Of a stretch of 64,000 nt of DNA, positions 17,456 to 25,833 are shown piece after piece (the stretch's first letter is position 1; each line of letters starts with the position of its first letter). The notes beneath the pieces are model-generated. The model was given only the letters and a program-made list of their open reading frames with translations. It made no database searches and had not been told where the DNA came from. Origin of the DNA: Sediminibacterium sp. KACHI17 (lineage in GTDB: Bacteria; Bacteroidota; Bacteroidia; Chitinophagales; Chitinophagaceae); contig NZ_AP029612.1 in assembly GCF_040362915.1 (NCBI RefSeq), positions 2,356,001-2,420,000 of the forward strand. Reading direction: 5' to 3'. Position numbers and translations under genes: made by a program.

Positions 17456-18871
17456 TTATTTGGGAGATCTAATCTTTGTGATAATGATCAATAAGCCAAT
17501 AAAACAAAAAATACCTGCTCCGGCAAAAGCCATTTGGAATCCTGAGTTTAAAGCCTGTTGATTGCTACTCCCAGACTCGATATTGAATTTTGTTATTGTA
17601 ACAGCAATAACTGAGATGATTGCTAAGCCAATTGCAGAGCCAATCTGATAGCTTGTATTTACAATTCCTGAAGCAAGACCCGTTTCTTCAGGCTTAGCTC
17701 CTGACATGGATGCCATAGTTCCTGGTATATAAGCTAACGACATACCTAAAGCTCCTAGTAAGGAAGCCGGCAATACATGTACCCAATAACTTCCTTCATC
17801 AGGTACAAACGAGAAAAGGATTAAAGAACAGGTGAGAGAGATGAATCCGGCAATCAGATTCTTCTTAACTCCAAACTTGGCAATTAGTTTACTGGTAAAT
17901 CCTACCATAATTAACATTATGATGATGGTCATAGGTAATAAAGCTAGACCACTATTAAATGCATTCAATTGAAGAATTTGTTGCAGGTATAGATTCAAGA
18001 AAAACCAAAGTGGTATCCAGGAAGCTGCCATCAATGCCATCACAACATTGCCAGCAGCAAGATTCGGCGCTTTGAAGATTTGTAAAGGCAAAATGGGATC
18101 ACTTGTTTTTTTCTGAAGGCTTATAAAAATAATAGTAAGGAATACTGTAATGAGCATTAATCCAACTGTTTGCAGACTTAACCATCCAACAGATTCGGCA
18201 GTAACAATTCCATACACCAATAAAATAAGGGCAGTAGTACCCAATATAGCACTGGTCCAGTCTACCTTGCCTGAACTAACTCTGCCGGGTACTAGGTATC
18301 TTTTACTAAATATTAATACAGTAACTGCAATAGGGATATTGATAAAAAAAACCCATCTCCAATCAAGCCATTCGGTGATAACACCGCCTAAAAATACTCC
18401 GGCAGATCCACCTGCAGCGGCAGATGCACCCCAGAATCCAAAAGCTTTTCCTAATTCTTTTGGATCTGTAAAAGTACTCATGAGTAACGTCATTGCTGCG
18501 GGTGCGATCAGAGCTGATCCTAATCCTTGGAGCGCTCTTCCAGTGTTTAAGATAAATGGCGAGCTAGAAATACCTGCAATAAAAGAAGCGATCGTTAAAA
18601 TCAAAAATCCCCAGATGAATATTTTTCTTGCACCAAATAAGTCTGATAAACGACCCCCTAATAATAAAAAACCACCAAATAAAACTACGTATGCATTAAA
18701 AATCCATTGAAGACCATTTTGTGAGTAACCTAAATCATTTTTTATTGCTGGTAATGCGACACCAATAATAGATGTATCCATGATGACCATGAATTGCGAC
18801 GTACATAATAATAATAGCGCCAGCCATCTATTTTTATTTTTTACGCTATGTAGATTCATTACATTTTCCAT
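17456..18871 (-). CDS. MFS exporter, DHA2 (14-helix, EmrB/QacA type)
   Basis: A 471-residue drug:H+ antiporter-2 family exporter. Conserved motif A is LGGRLSDLFGARKIF; the N-terminal motif D1 region reads FMVIMDTSIIGVALPAI, typical of EmrB/QacA/LfrA proteins; about 14 hydrophobic helices can be counted. No EmrA-like adaptor lies next to it. The ATG at 18871 would leave only about 7 nt of leader after the predicted -7 box, so the in-frame ATG at 18859 is an alternative start. The unit is flanked by the candidate activator promoter upstream and a hairpin downstream. The exported compound is unknown. Confidence 0.9.
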   Translation of the reverse strand: MENVMNLHSVKNKNRWLALLLLCTSQFMVIMDTSIIGVALPAIKNDLGYSQNGLQWIFNAYVVLFGGFLLLGGRLSDLFGARKIFIWGFLILTIASFIAGISSSPFILNTGRALQGLGSALIAPAAMTLLMSTFTDPKELGKAFGFWGASAAAGGSAGVFLGGVITEWLDWRWVFFINIPIAVTVLIFSKRYLVPGRVSSGKVDWTSAILGTTALILLVYGIVTAESVGWLSLQTVGLMLITVFLTIIFISLQKKTSDPILPLQIFKAPNLAAGNVVMALMAASWIPLWFFLNLYLQQILQLNAFNSGLALLPMTIIIMLIMVGFTSKLIAKFGVKKNLIAGFISLTCSLILFSFVPDEGSYWVHVLPASLLGALGMSLAYIPGTMASMSGAKPEETGLASGIVNTSYQIGSAIGLAIISVIAVTITKFNIESGSSNQQALNSGFQMAFAGAGIFCFIGLLIIITKIRSPK

Positions 18872-18884
18872 AATTATTTTTTTT

Positions 18885-18949
18885 CGAAATTATATTCACG
18901 GTACACCTTAGTTGTTATACCTGTATTGTTTAGTTGTATATAATTTTAG
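18885..18949 (-). promoter_or_regulatory. regulon promoter 2: activator site plus -7 box (MFS exporter)
   Basis: Leftward: AATTATATACAACTAA (18945-18930; 15 of 16) then TAATTTCG (18892-18885; one mismatch to TAnnTTTG), last G 48 nt from the C that ends the CAAC/CATC element. Confidence 0.6.
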
Positions 18950-18965
18950 TAGTATCTAAACAAAA

Positions 18966-18999
18966 GAAAGAGCCATGTCATCGTAAGACCGGCTCTTTC
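18966..18999 (-). terminator. terminator of the barrel gene at 19025-19582
   Basis: Perfect 9-bp stem GAAAGAGCC / GGCTCTTTC with a 16-nt loop, followed leftward by TTTTG. Confidence 0.75.
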
Positions 19000-19024
19000 A
19001 AATAGATCAAACTATAATTGGTTT

Positions 19025-19582
19025 TTATTTTAAGTTAAATGCATATGCAATTCGAAGACCCCAAAAATCAGGCCTGCTACTGCTTTTATAAAGGCGTGAA
19101 TTACTTTCATATCTAATACCTGCATCAATAAAATTTCCTTTGCCTAATGGAATTAAGAAACCTGTTTGCGGAGCATAAGTAAATAATACTGAACGATCAG
19201 CATCGATGTCTTTTGCATTTGTAACAAAACTTGTGCCTGCTTCTGCTTGGATGTAGAAGAAGTTTACAGGCATAAATTTCAAACCTGCCTTTACGGGAAT
19301 CATACTTATATCGCCTTTTGTACCTCTTTCAGCATAAGTATAATTGAAGCCTGCATTTGCAGTAAGATAGAGTACGTTCTTTGCAATATTAAGATCAGCC
19401 TGCACCGATCCACCAAGATTCCACTTTGCAGTTCTTCCAAAACCTCCACTTGGAATACCTGCATCAACGCCAAAACTAATTCGACTTTTATTTTCCTTTG
19501 TTTCTTTTTTTGTTTGTGCATTTGTATTTGTAACAATTACAGTCATTGCAAAAACACTAAAAATTGTAAAAATCCTTTTCAT
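19025..19582 (-). CDS. outer-membrane beta-barrel protein (porin-like)
   Basis: A 185-residue exported protein with signal peptide MKRIFTIFSVFAMTVIVTNTNAQ and OmpA-like eight-strand barrel features: SFGVDAGIPSGGFG, GGSVQADLNIAKNVLYLTANAGF, FFYIQAEAGTSF, NFIDAGIRYESN and the C-terminal WGLRIAYAFNLK. It resembles the outer-membrane beta-barrel family PF13568/13505. It lies between the MFS gene and the RND operon, with its own terminator and its own regulon-type promoter. It could be an adaptor pore for the pumps, but that is inference. Confidence 0.78.
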   Translation of the reverse strand: MKRIFTIFSVFAMTVIVTNTNAQTKKETKENKSRISFGVDAGIPSGGFGRTAKWNLGGSVQADLNIAKNVLYLTANAGFNYTYAERGTKGDISMIPVKAGLKFMPVNFFYIQAEAGTSFVTNAKDIDADRSVLFTYAPQTGFLIPLGKGNFIDAGIRYESNSRLYKSSSRPDFWGLRIAYAFNLK

Positions 19583-19625
19583 AATAAACTCCTTTTTGTT
19601 TTACTTATAATTTGATCTTGCATCA

Positions 19626-19687
19626 CAAAATTCTAAAGACCAGATCTGAGTGCTTTATATTATAGCAAATTAGAGTTATAAAATTCT
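19626..19687 (-). promoter_or_regulatory. regulon promoter 3: activator site plus -7 box (barrel gene)
   Basis: Leftward: AATTTTATAACTCTAA (19685-19670; 13 of 16), then GAATTTTG (19633-19626; one mismatch to TAnnTTTG), spacing 47. The weakest of the sites by sequence but with conserved geometry. Confidence 0.45.
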
Positions 19688-19713
19688 CTAACATTTATGG
19701 ATGATGTTGAATA

Positions 19714-20161
19714 CTATTCATTGATCGATAATATCCACTTCATCGCTTTATCTCTATCAGTATAATATTGTTCGCGGGTACTCGAAAATCTTGATTGATA
19801 ATCGGTCATCTTTTCTTCATTATGATGAACGTTTACCATGGCAAGACACTCGATTCCTCTTTTTTTTCTGAGCTGTATAGATGCTTCCGGGAACATATCC
19901 AGATATCCTATCCTATAATGATGATCTGCAAGCAGTAGTGGAATGATATTCCTGAAATATTTATGTGCCTCTGTATTTTCTGCTTCGAAATTCGAAAGAT
20001 CTACCATGATCTTAAATGAAGAATCAGATGGAATACTATCTATAACTTTCAGAAGATCCCCTTCCCATTTTTTTTATATCATTAATAGACACCTTTCCAT
20101 TCAATCTGGTTACAATTAATCTTTCATTTGGATGCCAAGATGATTGCATATTCAATTTCAT
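19714..20161 (-). pseudogene. paralogue of the gene at 16567-17010 with a frameshift in an A8 tract
   Basis: From ATG at 20161 the reading frame codes MKLNMQSSWHPNERL... and then reaches a run of eight A (T8 on the plus strand, about 20068-20075). Reading on in the original frame gives a stop after about 15 codons; dropping one A restores a full protein of about 149 residues continuing KKWEGDLLKVIDSIP...FKIMVDLSNFE and matching the intact paralogue throughout. So one base is inserted relative to the ancestral frame. It starts 3 nt after the TolC gene and is the last gene of the RND operon. Options are a recent pseudogene, slippage-based expression, phase variation or a sequencing error. Function unknown. 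Confidence 0.75.
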
Positions 20162-20164
20162 AGT

Positions 20165-21502
20165 TTATAAATTAAGCTTACCTAATGTTTTTTTTATTTC
20201 AGTTTCTAAAATCTTTATGCTGAATAAGTAAGACTTCTCTTCAAGTTTGGATTTTGTCAACGCTAATTCAGCGTCTGAAAGCTCGATCCTATTGCTAAGA
20301 CCTGCCTGGTATCTTTCATAAATAATTTGATAAGCTTCTTGAGCTGCAGTAATACTCTTCTGTTGCGTTTGCCATTGTTTTATTTCATCAGATAATCGAA
20401 GAGTCAGTGCCGATAATTCTGCTTTCGCCTTATCTGTAAGCTCAGATTTTTCTAATTCCCTTTTTTTTGAGAGAAGTTTAGCACTTGATGTTTGATGTTG
20501 TATTCGTTTTCCAGCATATATGGGCACCTGAAGTTTTAAGCCGATTAATGATGTCCTAGGAAGTGTATAAGCTCTTAGCTTAAAATTATCTGCTTGAGAT
20601 TGTACCTGATATTGAGCAAAGGACATTAACATAGGTTGATACATCGACTTATATCGCTTTAAATCGGTTTGACTACTTTGAATAGCTAAAGATGCTAGTT
20701 TGATATCAGCCCTTTCGTTCAGTAAATTTTCTCGCGCCTCTTTATTTTTTATATAAGTCACTATGTCACTATCAATTGCTAGATCGCCTTCTAATTGAAT
20801 TGGCATCTCAAGATCAAAAGCACATAACCTTTTTATCTGTAAGAGATTAATATGAATTTGATTGGCCAAAGCAGATAATCCATTCTCTAATCTTTGAATA
20901 TCAATCATATAATTAAGCGTATCTGTTTTTAATGCTTTACCTTCTAAATAGAGATTTTTTGCATCAAATAAGGCTTTCTTATTACGTTCTAGACTTTGTA
21001 ATAAAACAGATTCCTGATGTTTTAAAAAAATCGTATTGTAAAATAAACGAGACAGCTGAAAAGCAAGCTCCTCGCAGAAGAGCTTGCTTTCTTGAACTTT
21101 TTTGTCTGTTTCAATTTGGGTGGATGCTATCTCTGCTTTAGCAACAGGATTAGTGATAGCATAACTAGCATTAATGGACGCATCCAATGCAAGACTTCCG
21201 TTATACTTTACTGGGTTTGCTTTTGGTAATTGATTTTCATCACGTAAATAAATTACAGGTCTTTCTAAAAAATATGTATAACTGCTAGTAAAAAAAATTT
21301 GCGGCAGTAACATGCTTTTAACTTCAGCCGTAGTCGATTCGGTTAATGTTTTCTCTAGGAGTTTTACCTGTATCGTTTTATTTCCGGAAGCAGCGGCTTG
21401 AAATATAGCGTCAAGCGTTAAGGATCTTGTTTGGGCTTTCAAATGGAAAGCAATCGATAATCCGAATACAACGTAAATAAGTCTCTGTATAATCTGTTTC
21501 AT
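20165..21502 (-). CDS. TolC-family outer-membrane efflux protein
   Basis: The 445-residue outer-membrane channel of a tripartite pump. Signal peptide MKQIIQRLIYVVFGLSIAFHLKAQ; two repeated helical OEP domains rich in coiled-coil heptads, including the typical ERYQAGLSNRIELSDAELAL segment near the C-terminus. It is the third gene of the MFP-RND-TolC operon, 3 nt after the permease. It would conduct substrates from the RND permease across the outer membrane. Confidence 0.92.
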   Translation of the reverse strand: MKQIIQRLIYVVFGLSIAFHLKAQTRSLTLDAIFQAAASGNKTIQVKLLEKTLTESTTAEVKSMLLPQIFFTSSYTYFLERPVIYLRDENQLPKANPVKYNGSLALDASINASYAITNPVAKAEIASTQIETDKKVQESKLFCEELAFQLSRLFYNTIFLKHQESVLLQSLERNKKALFDAKNLYLEGKALKTDTLNYMIDIQRLENGLSALANQIHINLLQIKRLCAFDLEMPIQLEGDLAIDSDIVTYIKNKEARENLLNERADIKLASLAIQSSQTDLKRYKSMYQPMLMSFAQYQVQSQADNFKLRAYTLPRTSLIGLKLQVPIYAGKRIQHQTSSAKLLSKKRELEKSELTDKAKAELSALTLRLSDEIKQWQTQQKSITAAQEAYQIIYERYQAGLSNRIELSDAELALTKSKLEEKSYLFSIKILETEIKKTLGKLNL

Positions 21503-21505
21503 ACG

Positions 21506-24500
21506 TTATTTGTTTGTTGAATGATTTTCCTCAGGTTGAACAAGTTCAATAACCTCTTTTTTTCTTTTACCTGATGAAAGAAATGAATAAACGGCAGGGA
21601 TGATGAATAATGTAAGAACTCCGGCAAACACCAATCCACCTGCAATTACAATACCCAATGATTGTCTGCTGTTATATGTTAGAGCAATTGGGATTGCTCC
21701 AAAAATCATAGCTAATGATGTCATCAAAATGGGTCGGAATCTTTGCTCAGCAGCTTGTATAGCAGCTTCTATTTTAGTAAGTCCACTTTCTTTTAAATGA
21801 TTCGCAAACTCGACAATCAGGATTCCGTTTTTTGTGATGAGACCTACTAATGTGATTATCCCGATCTGACTAAACACATTCAAACTTTGGTTGAACCAAT
21901 ACAGACTGATCAATGCACCCGTTACAGCCATTGGCACCGTCAACATAATAATTAAAGGATCTCTCAAACTTTCAAATTGGGCCGCCAGGATCATATAGAT
22001 GAGCAGTAAAGCCAGTATTAATGTGAAGTTGATATTACCCTGACTTTCCCTAAAGTCTCTTGATTGTCCTGCTAGTGATGACTTAAATGTCTCTCCGAGC
22101 ACTTGAATCTTTATTTTTTCCATTTCTTCAATACCCTCTGCTAAACTCACACCCGGAGCGAGACCTGCTGAAACGGTAGCTGATGTGTATTGATCATAAC
22201 GATAGATGGCTGCAGGGCTGATTCCTTCATCTATTGTAACAAGATTATCTAAAGAAATCATGGAGCCATTACCAGATCTTACATAGAGTGATCGCAAATC
22301 ACTAATATCATTTCTACTACTTCTTTCTACTTGTCCAATGACTTCATACTGTCTGTCATTTTGTAGAAAATACCCATAACGTTGACCAGAGAATGAGAGT
22401 TGAAGTGTACGAGCTACCTCTTGAATGGATACCCCCATCAATGCAGCTTTGTTTCTGTCGATACTGATTTTAAGTTCCGGTTTATTCATTTTAAGATCTG
22501 AATCAACAAACATTAGCTTTTTACTTTGACGAGCAGCAGCCAAAAACTTCGGTAGGGCTGCGTTAATTTTTTCCAAGTCTGAAGCTTGAAGAACAAATTG
22601 TACAGGCATCCCTCCACCATATCTAGTTCCAATAGTTGGAGGGAGATACGGGAAGAGCAAAATATTTCTAAACTTGCCAGATGCAATTCCGTATTGCTGA
22701 TACAGTTGTTGAATGGATGTCTTTCTGTGTTTGGGGTCTTTTAAATAAATAGATTGAACTGCAAAACTTGTAGGTGCGGGTGCCGGAATGAATGAAATCG
22801 CAACCATTGAATAGGTTTGATACAACCCATCAGTTGAGTCATTGACATATCGGCCCACATCAATCATATTTTGTTTCATTTTTTCAAATGATACACCTTC
22901 AGGAGCGATAGCGATTAAACTCATATTGCTTCTATCCTCAGTAGGCGCTAATTCAGAGGGTAATTTTTTCCCAATCAAAAAAATTAATACTGAGGTTAGG
23001 ATAAGAAATATCCAAGCCAGCCAACGAACGCGCATGAATTGTCTTAAAACTCGTCCATATCCATTATTAAATCTTATAAAAAAGGGTTCTGTTTTTCTAT
23101 ATAGCCAATTAGGCTTATCAGTTTTTTTCAAAAGGTAAGCGCTGAGCATTGGCGAAAGGGTCAAAGCAACAAATGCTGATACCAATACGGAGCCAGCAAC
23201 CACGATAGCAAATTCCTTAAATAGCTGACCGCTAATTCCACCCATAAAAATAATAGGCATGAATACAGCTGCTAGGGTAATAGTAGTTGATATCACGGCA
23301 AAATAGATTTCTTTGCTCCCTGCAAATGCAGCCTGGACTGGATTCATGCCTTCTTCTACTTTCTTGTAAATATTTTCAAGAACAACAATTGCATCATCAA
23401 CAACAAGTCCGATAGCCAATACCAATCCTAATAACGTCAATACGTTAATAGAAAATCCAGCTATATACATAATGAAAAAGGCAGAAAGTATAGAAACAGG
23501 AATTGCTAATACGGGTATTATAGTAGATCGCCAGTCTCTCAGGAAGAGAAAGATGATGATAACAACAAGGCCGAAAGCAATAAATAATGTTTCTTCAACT
23601 TCTTTTATTGATTCACGAACTGGTCTGGTAAAATCAAATCCAACAATGAGCCTGTATTCACTTGATATTTCTTTTTTTAATTGTTCTAGTCTTTTATAAA
23701 ATTCATCTACAACTTCGATCGCATTTGCACCTCTTTGAATTTGAATAGCAACACCTACACCTACCACGTTCTTTCCACCTGTTTCGTTGATGATTGCATT
23801 TCTTTCATTCATTTCACCTAACTCAGCATAGCCAATATCTTTTAGTTTGATACTATATTCCGTAGTTTTATGAATGATCATTTCATTGAAATCATTGGGG
23901 TTGGTTAGTCGCCCGAGCGTACGTACACTTAACTCATTGCTATTACCTTCTACACGACCAGATGGCAAATCAATATTCTCTTTTTGAAGTGCAATGCGTA
24001 TATCTTCAGCAGTTAATCCAAAGGCAGCCATTTTAACCGGATCAAAGCGAAGTCTCATTGCATACTTGTGTTCTCCAACGATAGCTACTCTTTGGATGCC
24101 TGGAATTGACTGCATTCTGTCTTTAATAGTCGTTGAAGCGAGGTGGCTAACTTCTTTGATATCTTTTGTATCACTCTCTACTTCTAAAAATGCAACTAGG
24201 TTATCTGGTGAACTTGCTTTTTCAACAATCGGCGGATCAACATCGGCTGGCAATTGATTTTTTGATTTCGCTACCTTATCTCGTACATCATTCAAGGCAT
24301 CTTCCAAATTAATATCTCTATTAAATTCAATAGAAATTATACTTGCTTGCTCTCTTGATTCACTGGATATGGTTCTTACACCGGCCGCTTCAGCTATAGA
24401 CTCTTCGAGAGGCTTGGTAATTTTAGATGCGATTACATCTGGGCTTGCCCCCGGATAAAATGTTACAACTGATATAACTGGGGGTTCGGTCATCGGGAAC

Positions 24501-24607
24501 TCTCTGACGCCTAAATAACGCCAGCCAACAAGACCTGCAATCACAATTAAGGCAGAAAATACGGCAGCTAATACGGGCTTTTTTATACTTAATGATGGTA
24601 AACTCAT
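21506..24607 (-). CDS. RND efflux permease, HAE1 (drug) type
   Basis: A 1033-residue inner-membrane proton/substrate antiporter of the AcrB family with 12 predicted helices and two large periplasmic loops. The proton-relay Asp pair lies in TM4 (GLVVDDAIVVLENI), the signature of HAE1 drug pumps; heavy-metal CusA-type pumps lack this pair. The start SIKKPVLAAVFSALIVIAG and the later GIITLVGLITKNGILIVEFAN are canonical. It sits between its membrane fusion protein (10-nt gap) and TolC partner (3 nt). It neighbours a copper ATPase yet is a drug-type pump, so its substrate is probably organic or a metal complex. Confidence 0.95.
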   Translation of the reverse strand: MSLPSLSIKKPVLAAVFSALIVIAGLVGWRYLGVREFPMTEPPVISVVTFYPGASPDVIASKITKPLEESIAEAAGVRTISSESREQASIISIEFNRDINLEDALNDVRDKVAKSKNQLPADVDPPIVEKASSPDNLVAFLEVESDTKDIKEVSHLASTTIKDRMQSIPGIQRVAIVGEHKYAMRLRFDPVKMAAFGLTAEDIRIALQKENIDLPSGRVEGNSNELSVRTLGRLTNPNDFNEMIIHKTTEYSIKLKDIGYAELGEMNERNAIINETGGKNVVGVGVAIQIQRGANAIEVVDEFYKRLEQLKKEISSEYRLIVGFDFTRPVRESIKEVEETLFIAFGLVVIIIFLFLRDWRSTIIPVLAIPVSILSAFFIMYIAGFSINVLTLLGLVLAIGLVVDDAIVVLENIYKKVEEGMNPVQAAFAGSKEIYFAVISTTITLAAVFMPIIFMGGISGQLFKEFAIVVAGSVLVSAFVALTLSPMLSAYLLKKTDKPNWLYRKTEPFFIRFNNGYGRVLRQFMRVRWLAWIFLILTSVLIFLIGKKLPSELAPTEDRSNMSLIAIAPEGVSFEKMKQNMIDVGRYVNDSTDGLYQTYSMVAISFIPAPAPTSFAVQSIYLKDPKHRKTSIQQLYQQYGIASGKFRNILLFPYLPPTIGTRYGGGMPVQFVLQASDLEKINAALPKFLAAARQSKKLMFVDSDLKMNKPELKISIDRNKAALMGVSIQEVARTLQLSFSGQRYGYFLQNDRQYEVIGQVERSSRNDISDLRSLYVRSGNGSMISLDNLVTIDEGISPAAIYRYDQYTSATVSAGLAPGVSLAEGIEEMEKIKIQVLGETFKSSLAGQSRDFRESQGNINFTLILALLLIYMILAAQFESLRDPLIIMLTVPMAVTGALISLYWFNQSLNVFSQIGIITLVGLITKNGILIVEFANHLKESGLTKIEAAIQAAEQRFRPILMTSLAMIFGAIPIALTYNSRQSLGIVIAGGLVFAGVLTLFIIPAVYSFLSSGKRKKEVIELVQPEENHSTNK

Positions 24608-24617
24608 ATGGATAGTA

Positions 24618-25673
24618 TTATTGTTTGATTGAAGCTATTTGAACAGGCATTCCATTAGAAACACGCAGTAGATTAGAGATCAAAATGCTATCCCCCTGCT
24701 TAATACCAGATTTGATCAAGACATCATTATCTGTTCTGTCAATGATTTCTACAGGTTGTAGCTTGGCAGTTCCTTTTGAGAACAGAAATACACTATAGCC
24801 TTTTTCACTAGGGACAACTGCTTCTGTAGGTACAGAAAATCCGATTCTATCTGTTTTGTTTGTAGCAAAGAAAACTTTAGCTGACATGCCAGGTCTCAAG
24901 TGTCCGTTTGTGTTTGAGATCAGAGCATGAACCAAAATACTTCTGGTGTCGTTGCTCAACGCAACATCGGTTGATACAACTGTTGCTTTTAGTTTATCAT
25001 TTCTATCAACTGTAGTAAATGAAACGATCATTCCCGGTTTTAAGAGAGTCACATATTTTTCAGATACATGAAACTGAAGTTTTAAAATGCGTTGTTCTTG
25101 GATGGTAGTTAAAGAATTACCTGGAGTAACATAGGACCCTGTAAAAACCTTACTGATTCCCACAATGCCATCAAATGGAGCACGAATAAATGTTTTGCTT
25201 AATTCATCTTGTAGTAATTGTTTATGAGCCAGCAAAGCATTTTTCTTTGCAACTGCTATATCATGTTCTTCTCTGCGAACTGACTCAGTTTTTAAAAGTG
25301 AAGCAAGTCTTTGTTCATTTAAACTAGCTAAGTCGAGTTCTGCCTGAAGTTGCTGAATTTTTGCTTTTATATCGCCATCTTCAAGTTTATAAAGAACAGT
25401 ACCCATTTTAACGGTACTTCCATCTTTAAAATTGACCGAATTAATTTTTTTTGATAACTCACTGTTAATTTCAACAAACCTGTTTGCAATGATACTACCG
25501 GCTACTATCTCATTTTGCGAATAATTATCAGACTTTGCAATCGTAATATCAACCGGGAGCCCAGAGTTGTCACTAGATGCTGTAGTATTGTTTTTTTCTT
25601 TTTCTGAACAAGAATAAAAAAAAGCAACTGTAAATAATAGTAGACAGGTGCGTTTGAATAAATAAGTTTTCAT
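24618..25673 (-). CDS. RND membrane fusion protein (lipoprotein)
   Basis: Periplasmic adaptor of 351 residues. A lipobox ends FFYSC (Cys22), so it is a lipid-anchored AcrA-like protein. It has a lipoyl/barrel-sandwich hybrid domain (SVNFKDGSTVKMGTVLYKLEDGD ... FIRAPFDGIVGIS), a short alpha-hairpin (QLQAELDLASLNEQRLASLL) and a C-terminal beta-barrel and membrane-proximal domain. It heads the operon MFP-RND-TolC. The promoter region upstream contains an activator site and a perfect inverted repeat that covers the -7 box. Confidence 0.93.
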   Translation of the reverse strand: MKTYLFKRTCLLLFTVAFFYSCSEKEKNNTTASSDNSGLPVDITIAKSDNYSQNEIVAGSIIANRFVEINSELSKKINSVNFKDGSTVKMGTVLYKLEDGDIKAKIQQLQAELDLASLNEQRLASLLKTESVRREEHDIAVAKKNALLAHKQLLQDELSKTFIRAPFDGIVGISKVFTGSYVTPGNSLTTIQEQRILKLQFHVSEKYVTLLKPGMIVSFTTVDRNDKLKATVVSTDVALSNDTRSILVHALISNTNGHLRPGMSAKVFFATNKTDRIGFSVPTEAVVPSEKGYSVFLFSKGTAKLQPVEIIDRTDNDVLIKSGIKQGDSILISNLLRVSNGMPVQIASIKQ

Positions 25674-25679
25674 ATCAGA

Positions 25680-25713
25680 TTTTTACTTTTAAATAATATT
25701 TCAAAAGTAAAAA
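25680..25713. promoter_or_regulatory. inverted repeat covering the RND operon -7 box
   Basis: Perfect 11-bp arms TTTTTACTTTT (25680-25690) and AAAAGTAAAAA (25703-25713), 12-nt spacer, 7 nt upstream of the adaptor start codon. One arm contains the -7 box TACTTTTG, so a repressor bound here would block it. No specific binder is proposed. Confidence 0.4.
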
Positions 25714-25762
25714 CCTATGAAACCCTTGGTATTGCACTATTCCAGCTTAGATGTATATTATT
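25702..25762 (-). promoter_or_regulatory. regulon promoter 4: activator site plus -7 box (RND operon)
   Basis: Leftward: AATAATATACATCTAA (25762-25747; 15 of 16) then TACTTTTG (25709-25702; exact TAnnTTTG), last G 48 nt from the C of CATC. Confidence 0.7.
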
Positions 25763-25799
25763 ATTATTAAAAAAGGAAGGGACTGAGAACAGTCCCTCC
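25762..25799 (-). terminator. terminator of the lipoprotein unit
   Basis: Leftward: AGGGACTG / CAGTCCCT stem (25797-25790 and 25785-25778) with a 4-nt loop, then TCCTTTTTT. It separates the upstream lipoprotein unit from the RND operon. Confidence 0.8.
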
Positions 25800-25833
25800 G
25801 ATTTCACTACGTGTTTGTATATGAAACTGATAC

